A stretch of DNA of 42,175 bases from an uncultured Actinomycetes bacterium (GCA_903899845.1 CAIUKV010000128.1:1-42175), one strand, 5' to 3'; counted from the first letter of the stretch, positions 26,714 to 37,927 are shown. The notes: a model not told the origin generated them from the letters alone. Made by a program: numbers and translations.

Positions 26714-27220
26714 ATGTGGGAGCAGCAGGTCGCCTTCTGGGTCATCGCGGTCGCCATGGCCGGCGCCGCGATCGGGGTCGTCCGCGCCAACAACGTCGTC
26801 CACGCCGCCCTCTTCCTCATCGTCGTGTTCGCCGGCAGCGCGGCGCAGTACATCCTGCTGCTCGCCGAGTTCGTCGCCTGGGTGCAGGTGCTGATCTACA
26901 TCGGCGCAATCATCGTGCTCTTCCTCTTCGGCGTCATGCTCACGCGGGCTCCGATGCGCGAGGAGCGGGGCAAGCTCGACAACTCCCAGCGCCTGGCCTC
27001 CGCCGTGGTGGCCCTGTTCCTGTTCGGCGTGCTCGCGGTGTTCCTCATCGACGCCTTCGGCGGGACCGAGCTCCGATTCCGGGACTCCATGGTCGAGGTC
27101 GGGAGCGCGGCGAGCGTCGGGGATTCGATCTTCCGCCAGTTCGTGATCCCGTTCGAGGTCGTGTCGATGCTGCTCCTCGCCGCCCTGGTGGGCGCGGTCG
27201 CCCTGGCCCGGAGGGACTGA
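26714..27220 (+). CDS. nuoJ: Complex I subunit J of the 11-gene operon
   Basis: A 168-residue ND6-family membrane subunit. Conserved features are [21 protein letters not shown] and [20 protein letters not shown], with a late hydrophobic segment near 150-165. The ATG lies 7 bases after nuoI2. It lacks the acidic tail of nuoJ1. It is followed 4 bases later by nuoK2. Confidence 0.94.
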   Translation: MWEQQVAFWVIAVAMAGAAIGVVRANNVVHAALFLIVVFAGSAAQYILLLAEFVAWVQVLIYIGAIIVLFLFGVMLTRAPMREERGKLDNSQRLASAVVALFLFGVLAVFLIDAFGGTELRFRDSMVEVGSAASVGDSIFRQFVIPFEVVSMLLLAALVGAVALARRD

Positions 27221-27224
27221 CCCG

Positions 27225-27524
27225 ATGCCGATCAACTACTTCCTGATCCTCAGCGCGTTCCTGTTCTGCGCCGGTGCGTACGGCGTCCTGGCCCGCCGGA
27301 ACTCGGTGCTGGTCCTGATGAGCGTCGAGCTGATGCTCAACGCCGTGAACATCAACCTCATCGCGTTCTCGGCCCAGGCCCAGGACGTGGCCGGCCAGGT
27401 CTTCGCGCTGTTCGTGATCACGATCGCCGCCGCCGAGGTCGGCATCGGTCTGGCCATCGTGCTGCTGATCTACCGCAACCTCCGGAGCCCCGATCTCGAT
27501 CGGGTCGAGCAGCTGAAGGGCTGA
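27225..27524 (+). CDS. nuoK: Complex I subunit K of the 11-gene operon
   Basis: A 99-residue ND4L-family subunit with three helices. The core [20 protein letters not shown] and [20 protein letters not shown] carry the conserved glutamates of the central proton path. Length is typical. It ends 8 bases before nuoL2. Confidence 0.95.
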   Translation: MPINYFLILSAFLFCAGAYGVLARRNSVLVLMSVELMLNAVNINLIAFSAQAQDVAGQVFALFVITIAAAEVGIGLAIVLLIYRNLRSPDLDRVEQLKG

Positions 27525-27532
27525 TTCGTACG

Positions 27533-29611
27533 ATGCTCGACAACGTCTGGATCATCCCGCTCATCCCGGCGGTCTCGTACCTGCTGATCCTCTTCTTCGG
27601 CAAGCGCATGCCGAAGAAGGGGGCCGAGATCGGGATCGCCGCCCTCGGCGCGGCGTTCGTGCTCGCCTGCATCACGGCGATGCAGTGGATCGACAAGGTC
27701 GAGGCCGCGGTGAGCAAGGAGGGCGGCGCCGCCACGGGCCTGGCCGCCCTCGGGCGCAGCGTCGTGGCGGCGGCGACCGGCGCCCCCGAGGTCGAGCCGG
27801 TCGTGCGCGGGGTCACCTGGTGGGAGAACGGGCCGGCCAAGTTCGAGATCGGCGCCCGCGTCGACGGTCTCGTCGTGATGATGCTGGTGGTCGTCACCCT
27901 CATCTCCCTGCTGGTGCACGTCTACAGCACGGCCTACATGCACGAGGACCGTCGCTTCACCCACTACTACGCCGCCCTCTCGCTGTTCTCCGCCTCGATG
28001 CTGTTCATGGTCATCTCGGCGAACCTGCTGCAGCTGATGGTCGGGTGGGAGCTGGTCGGTCTGTGCTCGTTCATGCTGATCGGTCACTGGTGGGAGGAGA
28101 AGCCGAACTCCAACGCGGCGCTCAAGGCCTTCCTCACCACCCGGACCGGTGACGTCGGCCTGATGACGGGCATCATCATCGTCTTCTTCGCCGCGGGATC
28201 GTTCGACATCTCGGTCGTCAACGAGTACGCCCTGAGCCCCGAGGTCAACCACGGGCTCATGATGTGGGCGTCGGTGGCGCTGATGTTCGGCATCATGGGC
28301 AAGTCGGGCCAGTTCTTCCTGCACACCTGGCTGCCCGACGCCATGGCCGGCCCGACCCCGGTGTCGGCCCTCATCCACGCCGCGACCATGGTCGTCGCCG
28401 GCGTGTTCCTGGGTGCCCGCGTCTACCCGGTGTTCTGGGAGGGCTTCAGCATCGGCGGCGGCGGGCTCAACATGATGGCCGTCGTCGGCGGCGTCACGAT
28501 CATCGTCGGGGCGGCGCTCGCGTTCGTCCAGAACGACATCAAGAAGGTGCTGGCCTACTCGACCGTCAGCCAGCTCGGCTACATGGTCATGGCCCTCGGG
28601 GTCGGCGCCTGGCTCGGTGCGGTGTTCCACCTCTTCACCCACGCCTTCTTCAAGGCCTGCCTCTTCCTCGGGGCCGGCTCGATCAGCCACTCGGCCACCC
28701 ACCACTCCTTCGACATGCGGGAGATGGGCGGGCTGCGCAAGCCCATGCCGGTCACCTTCTGGACGTTCATCGTCGGCACCGTCGCCCTGGCCGGCATCTT
28801 CCCCTTCGCGGGGTTCTGGTCGAAGGACGAGATCCTGGCCACCGCCGACCAGGGTGACTTCCGGATCTTCCTCGTGGTCGGTCTGATCGGTGCGGCCATG
28901 ACCGCCGCCTACATGACCCGCTGCGTCTACCTCACCTTCTTCGGGCAGTACCGGGGCCACCACCACCCGCACGAGTCCACCCCGGCCATCACCGTGCCGC
29001 TGGTGATCCTCGCCGTCCTCTCGGTGGTCGCCGGCCTCCTGCAGTCGGCACCGTTCGAGATCAAGAAGTTCCAGGAGTGGTTCGAGCAGGTCGGTGGCCT
29101 GCCGAAGGAGATGATCATCCCCGAGTTCGACTACGGGCTCGCGGCAATCTCGGTCAGCCTCGCCACCATCGTGGTCGGGATCGCCGCCTTCTTCGTCTTC
29201 CGCCGGGAGGAGCACGGGGCCCTCAAGGGCCTCACCCAGCGCAACCGGGTCGCCCACGCGGGCTATCGGTTCCTCGAGCGCAAGTACTACCTGGACGACC
29301 TCTACGAGGGCGTCATCGTCGCCGGGGTCAAGGGGCCGATCGCCCGCGGCTCCAACTGGGTCAACCAGTACGTCATCGACGGCGTCGTCAACGCCGTCGG
29401 GCGGGGGAGCGCCCGGGCCGGTCGCTGGGCCTACGACGTCTTCGACCAGGAGGTCGTCGACGGCGCGGTCAACGACATCGGGCGCGAGACCGCACTGGCC
29501 GGCGGCGGCATGTCGAAGCTGCAGTCCGGAAGACTCCAGCGGTACGCCCTCTTCCTGCTCGCCTCCGTCGGGCTCATCGCCCTCGCGGTCTACATCGTCA
29601 ACGTCGCTTAG
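27533..29611 (+). CDS. nuoL: Complex I subunit L of the 11-gene operon
   Basis: A 692-residue distal antiporter-like subunit with its C-terminal lateral arm. Channel residues are visible in VGWELVGLCSFMLIGHWWEE (Glu) and FGIMGKSGQFFLHTWLPDAM (Lys). An extra external loop of about 40 residues lies between the first two helices (near 50-100), while the later acidic loop of nuoL1 is missing. The presence of all three pumps L, M and N in this operon indicates full proton-pumping capacity. Confidence 0.95.
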   Translation: MLDNVWIIPLIPAVSYLLILFFGKRMPKKGAEIGIAALGAAFVLACITAMQWIDKVEAAVSKEGGAATGLAALGRSVVAAATGAPEVEPVVRGVTWWENGPAKFEIGARVDGLVVMMLVVVTLISLLVHVYSTAYMHEDRRFTHYYAALSLFSASMLFMVISANLLQLMVGWELVGLCSFMLIGHWWEEKPNSNAALKAFLTTRTGDVGLMTGIIIVFFAAGSFDISVVNEYALSPEVNHGLMMWASVALMFGIMGKSGQFFLHTWLPDAMAGPTPVSALIHAATMVVAGVFLGARVYPVFWEGFSIGGGGLNMMAVVGGVTIIVGAALAFVQNDIKKVLAYSTVSQLGYMVMALGVGAWLGAVFHLFTHAFFKACLFLGAGSISHSATHHSFDMREMGGLRKPMPVTFWTFIVGTVALAGIFPFAGFWSKDEILATADQGDFRIFLVVGLIGAAMTAAYMTRCVYLTFFGQYRGHHHPHESTPAITVPLVILAVLSVVAGLLQSAPFEIKKFQEWFEQVGGLPKEMIIPEFDYGLAAISVSLATIVVGIAAFFVFRREEHGALKGLTQRNRVAHAGYRFLERKYYLDDLYEGVIVAGVKGPIARGSNWVNQYVIDGVVNAVGRGSARAGRWAYDVFDQEVVDGAVNDIGRETALAGGGMSKLQSGRLQRYALFLLASVGLIALAVYIVNVA

Positions 29612-29631
29612 CTGAGGGGATCACACGGCAC

Positions 29632-31182
29632 ATGGACTGGTTCGATGACTGGGCGCTGACCCTCGCGGTCTTCACCCCACTCGTCGGGATGGCGATCATC
29701 TTGCTCATCCCCCGGGCGGAGGAAGCTGCGATCAAGGTCGTCGCCCTCCTCACGTCTCTCGTGACCCTGGCGATCGGGGTCGGCATCCTCGTCGACTTCG
29801 ACTTCGGGAACACGGCCAAGATGCAGTTCCAGGTCGACAAGGAGTGGATCCCGGTCATCAACGCCCGGTACCACCTCGGGATCGACGGCATCTCGCTGCC
29901 GCTGCTCATCCTGACCATGGTCATCGTGCCGTTGTGCATCATCTACTCGTTGGACCACTTCCCGGAGCCGCACAACCCGAAGGCGTTCCTGGCCCTGATC
30001 CTGCTGCTCGAGGTCGGGATGATCGGGACCTTCGTCGCCCTCGACCTCGTGCTCTTCTTCATCTTCTTCGAGGTCGTCCTCCTCCCGATGTTCTTCATGA
30101 TCGGGGTCTGGGGCGGCCCGAACCGCGAGTACGCATCGATCAAGTTCTTCCTCTTCACCCTCTTCGGCTCGGCGCTGATGCTGGTGAGCTTCCTCGCTCT
30201 CTACTTCCTGTCCAAGCGGTCGACGTTCGACATCAGCACCCTGGCCTCGTTCGAGGGCGCCGGGATCACCCGGGGCACCCAGGTCCTGCTGTTCGCGGGT
30301 CTCTTCCTCGGCTTCGCGATCAAGGTGCCGATGTTCCCGTTCCACACCTGGCTGCCCGACGCCCACACCGAGGCTCCGACGGTGGGTTCGGTGCTGCTGG
30401 CCGCCGTGCTGCTGAAGCTCGGCACCTACGGCTTCATCCGCATCGCACTGCCGATCCTGCCCGAAGGCGCGCAGGTCTGGGCCCCCTGGATCGGGCTCCT
30501 GTCGGTGGTCGGGATCATCTACGGCGCACTGTGCTGCCTGGCGCAACGCGACATGAAGCGGCTGATCGCCTTCTCGTCGGTCGCGCACATGGGCTTCGTG
30601 ATGCTCGGCATCGCGACCCTCACCGACTTCGGCGTCAACGCCGCCGTGTTCGGCATGGTCGCCCACGGTCTCATCACCGGGATGCTGTTCTTCCTCGCCG
30701 GTTCGATCCAGCACCGCTACCACACCCGGGAGATGTCCCGCTTGGGCGGTCTGCTCGTCTCGGCGCCGAAGATGGGCTGGATCCTCGGGTTCTGCGCCAT
30801 GGCCTCCCTCGGCCTGCCCGGCCTGGCCGGGTTCTGGGGCGAGTTCCCGGCGGTGCTCAGCGCCTTCGAGCCGTCGCGCCTGGCCAACGGCATCCTCGGC
30901 AACACCGACAGCACGCTCTGGACCTTCCGGACCTTCATGGTCGTCGCCGCCATCGGCACGGTCCTCGCCGCCGGCTACCTCCTCTGGATGTACCAGCGGG
31001 TCGGCATGGGGACGCCCAAGCCGGAGTTCGAGGACGCCCACATCCACGACGTCCACCGCCCCGAGTGGGTGGCGTGGACGCCGCTGCTCCTGGGCATCGT
31101 GGTCTTCGGTCTGTTCCCGAACCTGATCTTCTCCATCACCAACGACGCCGCCAGCTCGATCACCCGAGCCTTCTCGGGCTAG
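29632..31182 (+). CDS. nuoM: Complex I subunit M of the 11-gene operon
   Basis: A 516-residue antiporter-like subunit. The channel Glu is in FFEVVLLPMFFMIGVWGG and the Lys in FAIKVPMFPFHTWLPDAH. The ATG at 29632 follows GAGGGGATC; the open frame runs further upstream but that part overlaps nuoL2 and is not conserved. It lacks the long charged tail of nuoM1. Confidence 0.95.
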   Translation: MDWFDDWALTLAVFTPLVGMAIILLIPRAEEAAIKVVALLTSLVTLAIGVGILVDFDFGNTAKMQFQVDKEWIPVINARYHLGIDGISLPLLILTMVIVPLCIIYSLDHFPEPHNPKAFLALILLLEVGMIGTFVALDLVLFFIFFEVVLLPMFFMIGVWGGPNREYASIKFFLFTLFGSALMLVSFLALYFLSKRSTFDISTLASFEGAGITRGTQVLLFAGLFLGFAIKVPMFPFHTWLPDAHTEAPTVGSVLLAAVLLKLGTYGFIRIALPILPEGAQVWAPWIGLLSVVGIIYGALCCLAQRDMKRLIAFSSVAHMGFVMLGIATLTDFGVNAAVFGMVAHGLITGMLFFLAGSIQHRYHTREMSRLGGLLVSAPKMGWILGFCAMASLGLPGLAGFWGEFPAVLSAFEPSRLANGILGNTDSTLWTFRTFMVVAAIGTVLAAGYLLWMYQRVGMGTPKPEFEDAHIHDVHRPEWVAWTPLLLGIVVFGLFPNLIFSITNDAASSITRAFSG

Positions 31183-31192
31183 GAGCCGTTCC

Positions 31193-32662
31193 GTGGGAAC
31201 CCCGTACTTCGACTACCACGCGCTCGCGCCGGTCATCGTGCTGGCGGCCGTCGCGCTGCTCGCCTTGGTCGTCGACTTCGTCTGGAAGGACGGCGGGCGC
31301 CGGGCCGTGCCCCAGATCGCGGGAATCGGGATGCTCCTCGCGCTGATCCCCGTGTTCACCCTCGCGGCCGACGGCGAGACGCGGGTGATGTTCGGCGGCG
31401 CGTTCGTGGTCGACAACTACGCGCTGGCCTTCGCCGGGTTCTTCCTCATCGTCGGCTACGTCGCGGTCCTGCTCTCGTACGACTACATCGACGAGGGCGA
31501 CTACTACCGGGGCGAGTACTACGTGCTGCTGCTCACCTCGGTGCTGGGGATGGTCGTCCTCGCCTCGGCCCGTGACCTCATCACGATCTTCGTGGCGATC
31601 GAGACGGTCACCCTGCCGACCTTCGTGCTCGCCGGTTGGCGGAAGCACGACATCCGGTCCAACGAGGCGGCGATCAAGTACTTCATCATCGGGGTCCTGT
31701 CCTCGGCGGTGATGCTCTACGGGATGTCGCTCATCTTCGGTCTGAGCAACAGCACCCTGCTCTCCGAGATCGGCTCGGTGGCGGGTGGCGACAATCCCGC
31801 CCTCTTCGCGGTCGCGATCTTCCTCACCCTCGCCGGCTTCGCGTTCAAGGTCTCGGCGGTGCCCTTCCACTTCTGGGCGCCCGACACCTACCAGGGCGCC
31901 CCGCTCCCCGTGACGGCGTTCCTGTCGGTCGCGTCGAAGGCGGCCGGGTTCGTGGCCATGCTCTCCGTCGTCGCCCTCGGCTTCTTCGCCAGCCCGAACT
32001 CCTGGCAGCCGGTGATCTGGGTGCTCGCCGCCGCCTCCATCGTCGTGGGGAACCTGGCCGCACTGCGCCAGACCGACGTCGTCCGGATGCTCGCCTACTC
32101 CTCGGTGGCCCAGGGCGGGTTCATCCTGGTGCCCTTGGCGGTGTCGGGCGACAACGACGCGGCCCGGGCCGGCTTCCAGGGCGTGCTCGTCTACATCCTC
32201 ATCTACGCCGCGATGAACATGGGCGCGTTCGCGTGTGTGATCGCCAACGCCCGGCGGACCCGCTCGACCGAGATCCAGTCCTTCTCGGGTCTGGGCCGGT
32301 CCAACCCCGCGATGGCGGTGGTGTTCACGGTCTTCCTGTTCTCGCTCGCCGGGATCCCGCCCTTCGCGGGTTGGTTCGCCAAGTTCGTGATGTTCCGCGC
32401 CGTCCTCGACGCCGGGACCACGGCCGCCGTCGTGCTGGGCGTGCTGGCCGCGGTGTTCTCGGTGGTCGCGTTCTTCTACTACGGCACGGTGATCCGGCGG
32501 ATGTGGTTCCACGCCGCCGTCGATCTCGGCGACACCGGATCGCCGCGGGTCCCGGGTGCCCTGGTGGCGGCGATGGCCATCACCACCACGGTGGTGGTCG
32601 TGATCGGCGTCTACCCGCAGCTGTTCGCCAAGATCGGGGATCTCGCCTTCCGCGCGACCTGA
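31193..32662 (+). CDS. nuoN: Complex I subunit N of the 11-gene operon
   Basis: A 489-residue antiporter-like subunit. Channel residues: Glu in VAIETVTLPTFVLAGW and Lys in FAFKVSAVPFHFWAPDTYQ, followed by GAPLPVTAFLSVASKAAG. GTG start preceded by TAGGAG, whose TAG is the nuoM2 stop. It is the last structural gene of the 11-gene operon, and the methyltransferase gene follows after 47 bases on the same strand. Confidence 0.95.
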   Translation: MGTPYFDYHALAPVIVLAAVALLALVVDFVWKDGGRRAVPQIAGIGMLLALIPVFTLAADGETRVMFGGAFVVDNYALAFAGFFLIVGYVAVLLSYDYIDEGDYYRGEYYVLLLTSVLGMVVLASARDLITIFVAIETVTLPTFVLAGWRKHDIRSNEAAIKYFIIGVLSSAVMLYGMSLIFGLSNSTLLSEIGSVAGGDNPALFAVAIFLTLAGFAFKVSAVPFHFWAPDTYQGAPLPVTAFLSVASKAAGFVAMLSVVALGFFASPNSWQPVIWVLAAASIVVGNLAALRQTDVVRMLAYSSVAQGGFILVPLAVSGDNDAARAGFQGVLVYILIYAAMNMGAFACVIANARRTRSTEIQSFSGLGRSNPAMAVVFTVFLFSLAGIPPFAGWFAKFVMFRAVLDAGTTAAVVLGVLAAVFSVVAFFYYGTVIRRMWFHAAVDLGDTGSPRVPGALVAAMAITTTVVVVIGVYPQLFAKIGDLAFRAT

Positions 32663-32709
32663 GGGTCCGGCCGGCGGCGCATCCGCCGAACCCCGACGAG
32701 GGAGAGCAG

Positions 32710-33873
32710 ATGGAGCTCGAGGCCCGGCTCCGGGAACGGATCCGTCGGGAGGGACCGATCGCCTTCGCCGACTTCCAGGAGGCGGCGCTCTACGACCCGG
32801 TGGCGGGCTTCTTCTCCCGGGGCGGGGGAGCGGGCCGGGCCGGGCGCGACTTCGTCACCAGCCCCGAGGTCGGTGGGCTGTTCGGGATGGTGGTGGCCCG
32901 GGCACTCGATGCCACGTGGGACCGTCTGGGCCGACCGGACCCGTTCCTGGTCGTCGAGGCGGGGGCCGGGCGCGGGCGACTGGCCGCTGACGTCCTGCGG
33001 TCCGACCCGGCCTGCGCGCCGGCGCTGCGCTACGTCCTGGTCGAGCGCTCGGCCCAGCTCCGCGAGGAGCAGCGGTCCCGGCTGCCGGTCGAGCCCCCCG
33101 ACGAGGCGCTCGGCCCCTTCGTGCGGGGCGACGACGAGGTGCCCGCGCCCGAGCCGGGGCGGGGTCCGATCGTGACCGCCCTCGACGAGCTGCCGGCGGT
33201 GGCGATCTCGGGGGTGGTGCTGGCCAACGAGCTGCTCGACAACCTCCCGGTCCACGTGGTCGAGCGGACGGCGTCGGGGTGGGCCGAGGTCCGCGTCGAC
33301 TGCCACGACGTCGGCTTCACCGAGACCGTCGTCCCGGCGGCACCGGCGCTGGCCGCCGAGGCCGACCTCGTGGCCGAGGGGGCGGTGGTCGTCCCGGGCA
33401 ACCGGATCCCGGTGCCACGCGCGGCCCGGGCATGGCTGGAGGCGGTGAGCGCGCGGCTCCGGGCCGGCGAGGTCGTGCTGTTCGACTACGTCGACACCAC
33501 GTCGTCGCTGGCGGCCCGGGGCCACTCGGCCTGGCTGCGCACCTACCGAGGGCACGAGCGGGGCGACGATCCCCTGCGGGACCCCGGGACGCAGGACATC
33601 ACCTGCGACCTCCCGCTCGAGTACCTCCGCCACGTGACCGCGCGCCTGGGCCTGTCCGTGGTCGAGTACCGCACGCAGCGCGAATGGCTGGCCGGGCACG
33701 GCATCGCCGACCTCGTCGCCGACGGCGACCGCATCTGGCGGGAGGGGGCGGCCCGGGGCGACCTGGCCGCGCTGGCCGGGCGGAGCCGGGGGGTCGAGGC
33801 GGCCGCGCTCACCGACCCCGCGGGGCTGGGGGCGCACCGGGTCCTCGTGCTGCGCCGCGACGCCTCGGGATAG
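32710..33873 (+). CDS. MidA/NDUFAF7-family SAM-dependent methyltransferase
   Basis: A 387-residue protein of the family whose human member NDUFAF7 dimethylates Arg85 of the NDUFS2 (NuoD-type) subunit and is required for complex I assembly. Visible: the N-terminal [20 protein letters not shown], a SAM loop [16 protein letters not shown] near 81-96, and [16 protein letters not shown] near 170-185, a family hallmark. The ATG follows GAGGGAG. It comes directly after nuoN2 on the same strand, and NuoD2 retains the target Arg (residue 74) while NuoD1 does not. A role in maturing the 11-subunit complex is therefore a strong but untested inference. Confidence 0.9.
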   Translation: MELEARLRERIRREGPIAFADFQEAALYDPVAGFFSRGGGAGRAGRDFVTSPEVGGLFGMVVARALDATWDRLGRPDPFLVVEAGAGRGRLAADVLRSDPACAPALRYVLVERSAQLREEQRSRLPVEPPDEALGPFVRGDDEVPAPEPGRGPIVTALDELPAVAISGVVLANELLDNLPVHVVERTASGWAEVRVDCHDVGFTETVVPAAPALAAEADLVAEGAVVVPGNRIPVPRAARAWLEAVSARLRAGEVVLFDYVDTTSSLAARGHSAWLRTYRGHERGDDPLRDPGTQDITCDLPLEYLRHVTARLGLSVVEYRTQREWLAGHGIADLVADGDRIWREGAARGDLAALAGRSRGVEAAALTDPAGLGAHRVLVLRRDASG

Positions 33874-33876
33874 CCT
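33871..33876 (+). promoter_or_regulatory. Possible -10 element upstream of acs
   Basis: TAGCCT in the context GGATAGCCTGC, identical over 11 bases to the nuoA1 promoter, and again formed partly by the stop codon of the gene before. It would give acs an untranslated leader of about 70 bases. Confidence 0.35.
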
Positions 33877-33884
33877 GCGCCCGA

Positions 33885-33903
33885 CCGGGGCCGCCGGCCC
33901 CGG
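33885..33903 (+). other. GC-only hairpin in the leader of acs
   Basis: A perfect 8-base stem (CCGGGGCC / GGCCCCGG) with a 3-base loop lies between the methyltransferase stop and acs. No T-run follows, so it is not a classical intrinsic terminator. It may be a leader structure or a transcript-stabilising end. Confidence 0.45.
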
Positions 33904-33952
33904 CCCGGGGACGGCCGGCACCCGACCACGAACGCGCAGCCCGAGGAGCCCG

Positions 33953-35922
<1,970 letters not shown>

Positions 35923-35926
<4 letters not shown>

Positions 35927-36411
35927 CCGGGATCCCCGACAACTGGAACTGGCACACCGGACCGGTCGCTCCCGGCCGGGCCGCGGTCGTCGACATCGAC
36001 GGGGTCCTCTCCGACGCGGCGAGCCGCCAGCACTACCTCGAGGCTCCGCGCCGGGACTGGCAGGGGTTCTTCGACGCGTGCACCGACGATCCGGTGATCG
36101 AGGAGATGCGGGTCCTCCTCGACCTGCTCCAGCCCGACCTCTCCGTCGTCCTGCTCACTGCCCGCCCCGAGCGGCTCCACGCGATCACCGAGGGGTGGCT
36201 GCACCGGTACTCGATCCGTTGGGACCTCCTGATCATGCGGGGCGAGGACGCCGCCGGGTCGACCAGCGAGTTCAAGCAGGGGACCGTCGGCGAGCTGCGG
36301 CGGTACGGCTTCGAGCTGCTCCTCGCGTTCGAGGACGACCGGCGCAACGTCGAGATGTTCCGCTCGGTCGGCGTCCCGTGCGTCTACTTCCACTCCGGCT
36401 ACTACGACTGA
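35923..36411 (+). CDS. HAD-superfamily phosphatase resembling polynucleotide kinase 3'-phosphatase
   Basis: A 162-residue HAD-fold protein. Catalytic residues are visible: Asp24 and Asp26 in VDIDGVLSD, Thr79 in LLTARPE, Lys118, and Asp138-Asp139 in [11 protein letters not shown]. The order and the motif IV resemble the phosphatase domain of T4-type polynucleotide kinase, but there is no kinase P-loop. Substrate therefore uncertain: nucleic acid 3'-phosphates or small molecules. It is translationally coupled to acs by a four-base overlap. Confidence 0.8.
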
Positions 36412-36430
36412 CCCACCGCGGCGTGCAGCC

Positions 36431-37258
36431 ATGACGACGGCGACCCTGCTGGCCCTGGGTGCCGCGTTCCTGCACGCTGCCTGGAACCTCCTCGTCAAGA
36501 CGAGCGACGACCGGTTCCTCGCCGCCTGGGGCCAGTTCCTCATGGGTGCGCTGCTCTTCGCCCCCGTGCTGCTCGTGATCGGCCCACCCGGGCTCGACGT
36601 CGTGCCGCTGCTCGTCTGCTCCAGCGTGGTGAACGTCGTCTACGTCGGCGCGCTGGTGCAGGCGTACCGCACCGGCGACTTCTCGCTGGCCTACCCCTTG
36701 GCGCGCGGCGGCGGCGCGCTCGTCGCCGCGGTCGGGGGCGTCTGGCTCCTGTCGGACGAGCTCGGTCCCGGGAGCTGGGTGGCGATCCTCGTGGTCGTCG
36801 CCGGCCTCGCGTCCCTGGTCCGTCCGGGTGCCGCCACCGCCGCGCTCGGCTGGTCCGCGCTCACCGCCGCCGCCATCGGCACCTACACGACCATCGACGT
36901 CGCCGGGGCCCGCCGCTCGTCGGGGTTCGGGTACGGCATCTCGGTGATGATCGGCGCCGCCCTCGCCGTGTCGCTCGCCGGCGTCGCGGTGGGCCGGGCG
37001 CCGGCGTTCGTCCGGTCGTTCCGGACGGCGTGGTGGCGCTACGCCGTCGGTGGCGTGTGCACCACGCTCGCGTACTCGATGGTGCTGGCGGCCGGGCGGC
37101 TCGCCCCGGTCGGGTACGTGGCGGCGCTGCGCGAGTTCTCGGTGGTGATCGGCGCCCTTGCCGGCTGGGTCCTGCTCGACGAGCGCTTCGGGCGCCACCG
37201 GGTGTACGCCTCCGGGGTCGTGGCGGCGGGTCTGACCCTGCTCGTCGTCCTGCGCTGA
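36431..37258 (+). CDS. EamA-family (DMT superfamily) transporter
   Basis: A 275-residue membrane protein with ten predicted helices in two similar halves, as in drug/metabolite exporters. Family marks are HAAWNLLVKTS after the first helix, SLAYPLARGGGALVAA at the end of the first half, and GYVAALREFSVVIGALAGW in the second half. It lies 19 bases after the HAD gene, so probably in the acs transcript. Substrate cannot be told. Confidence 0.9.
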   Translation: MTTATLLALGAAFLHAAWNLLVKTSDDRFLAAWGQFLMGALLFAPVLLVIGPPGLDVVPLLVCSSVVNVVYVGALVQAYRTGDFSLAYPLARGGGALVAAVGGVWLLSDELGPGSWVAILVVVAGLASLVRPGAATAALGWSALTAAAIGTYTTIDVAGARRSSGFGYGISVMIGAALAVSLAGVAVGRAPAFVRSFRTAWWRYAVGGVCTTLAYSMVLAAGRLAPVGYVAALREFSVVIGALAGWVLLDERFGRHRVYASGVVAAGLTLLVVLR

Positions 37259-37300
37259 CCGGGGCCGGGCGGGGGCGGGTCGGGCGCGAGTCGGCGCGGG

Positions 37301-37789
37301 TCAGTCGCGGAAGTTCGTGAACTGCAGGGGGATGCCGAAGTCGTGCTCCTTCAGCGACTGGATCGCCGCCTGCAGGTCGTCCTTCTTCTTGCCGGTGACG
37401 CGGAGCTGGTCGCCCTGGATCTGGTGGGTCACGCCCTTGGGCCCCTGCTCCTTGAGGAACTTGCCGATCTCCTTGCCCTTCTCGGTGGAGATCCCGACGT
37501 TGAGGGTCACGACCTGGCGGACGGTGCCCCGGGACGCCTCCTCCACCTTCCCGTAGGAGAGGGCCTTGAGCGACACGCCCCGCTTGACGAGCTTCTCCTC
37601 GAGCACCTGGACCAGCGCCTGGAGCCGACCCTCGCTCTCGGTGTGGAGCTCGATCGTCTTCTCCTTCAGCTCGACCGTGCTGTCGGTGCCCTTGAAGTCG
37701 TACCGGGTGGAGACCTCACGGGCGGCCTGGTCCACTGCGTTGCGGACCTCCTGCTGGTCGATCTCGGACACCACGTCGAAGGACGGCAT
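37301..37789 (-). CDS. YajQ-family nucleotide-binding protein
   Basis: A 162-residue small cytoplasmic protein of the YajQ (UPF0234) family, whose members bind nucleotides or RNA and in some bacteria cyclic di-GMP. The family N terminus MPSFDVVSEIDQQEVRNAVD, the YDFKGTDSTVELKEK segment and the C-terminal DFGIPLQFTNFRD are all present. ATG start with GGGGGAG upstream. It converges with the EamA gene across 42 bases and diverges from tRNA-Tyr. Confidence 0.95.
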   Translation of the reverse strand: MPSFDVVSEIDQQEVRNAVDQAAREVSTRYDFKGTDSTVELKEKTIELHTESEGRLQALVQVLEEKLVKRGVSLKALSYGKVEEASRGTVRQVVTLNVGISTEKGKEIGKFLKEQGPKGVTHQIQGDQLRVTGKKKDDLQAAIQSLKEHDFGIPLQFTNFRD

Positions 37790-37828
37790 CGTCGTCGCTC
37801 CCCCCAGGATCTCGGGACACCGGGGTGC

Positions 37829-37834
37829 TACTTT
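37829..37834 (+). promoter_or_regulatory. Probable -10 element of tRNA-Tyr
   Basis: TACTTT in a rare T-rich patch ends 12 bases before the first base of the tRNA. No clear -35 is visible. Confidence 0.4.
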
Positions 37835-37846
37835 ACGTGGCCCCCA

Positions 37847-37927
37847 GGGTCGGTACCCGAGTGGCCAAAGGGGGCAGTCTGTAAAACTGCTGCGCAAGCT
37901 ACGCTGGTTCGAATCCAGCCCGGCCCA
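37847..37927 (+). tRNA. tRNA-Tyr (GTA)
   Basis: An 81-base class II tRNA. The acceptor stem GGGTCGG pairs with CCGGCCC (one G-U pair). The anticodon stem GCAGT/ACTGC closes the loop CTGTAAA with anticodon GTA. A long variable arm follows, and the T arm is GCTGG-TTCGAAT-CCAGC. The discriminator is A, and CCA is not encoded. The body matches E. coli tRNA-Tyr in layout. Confidence 0.95.

Noticed and set aside
33885-33903. Classical intrinsic terminator
   Set aside because: The hairpin is followed by CCCGGGGACGG, not by a run of T.
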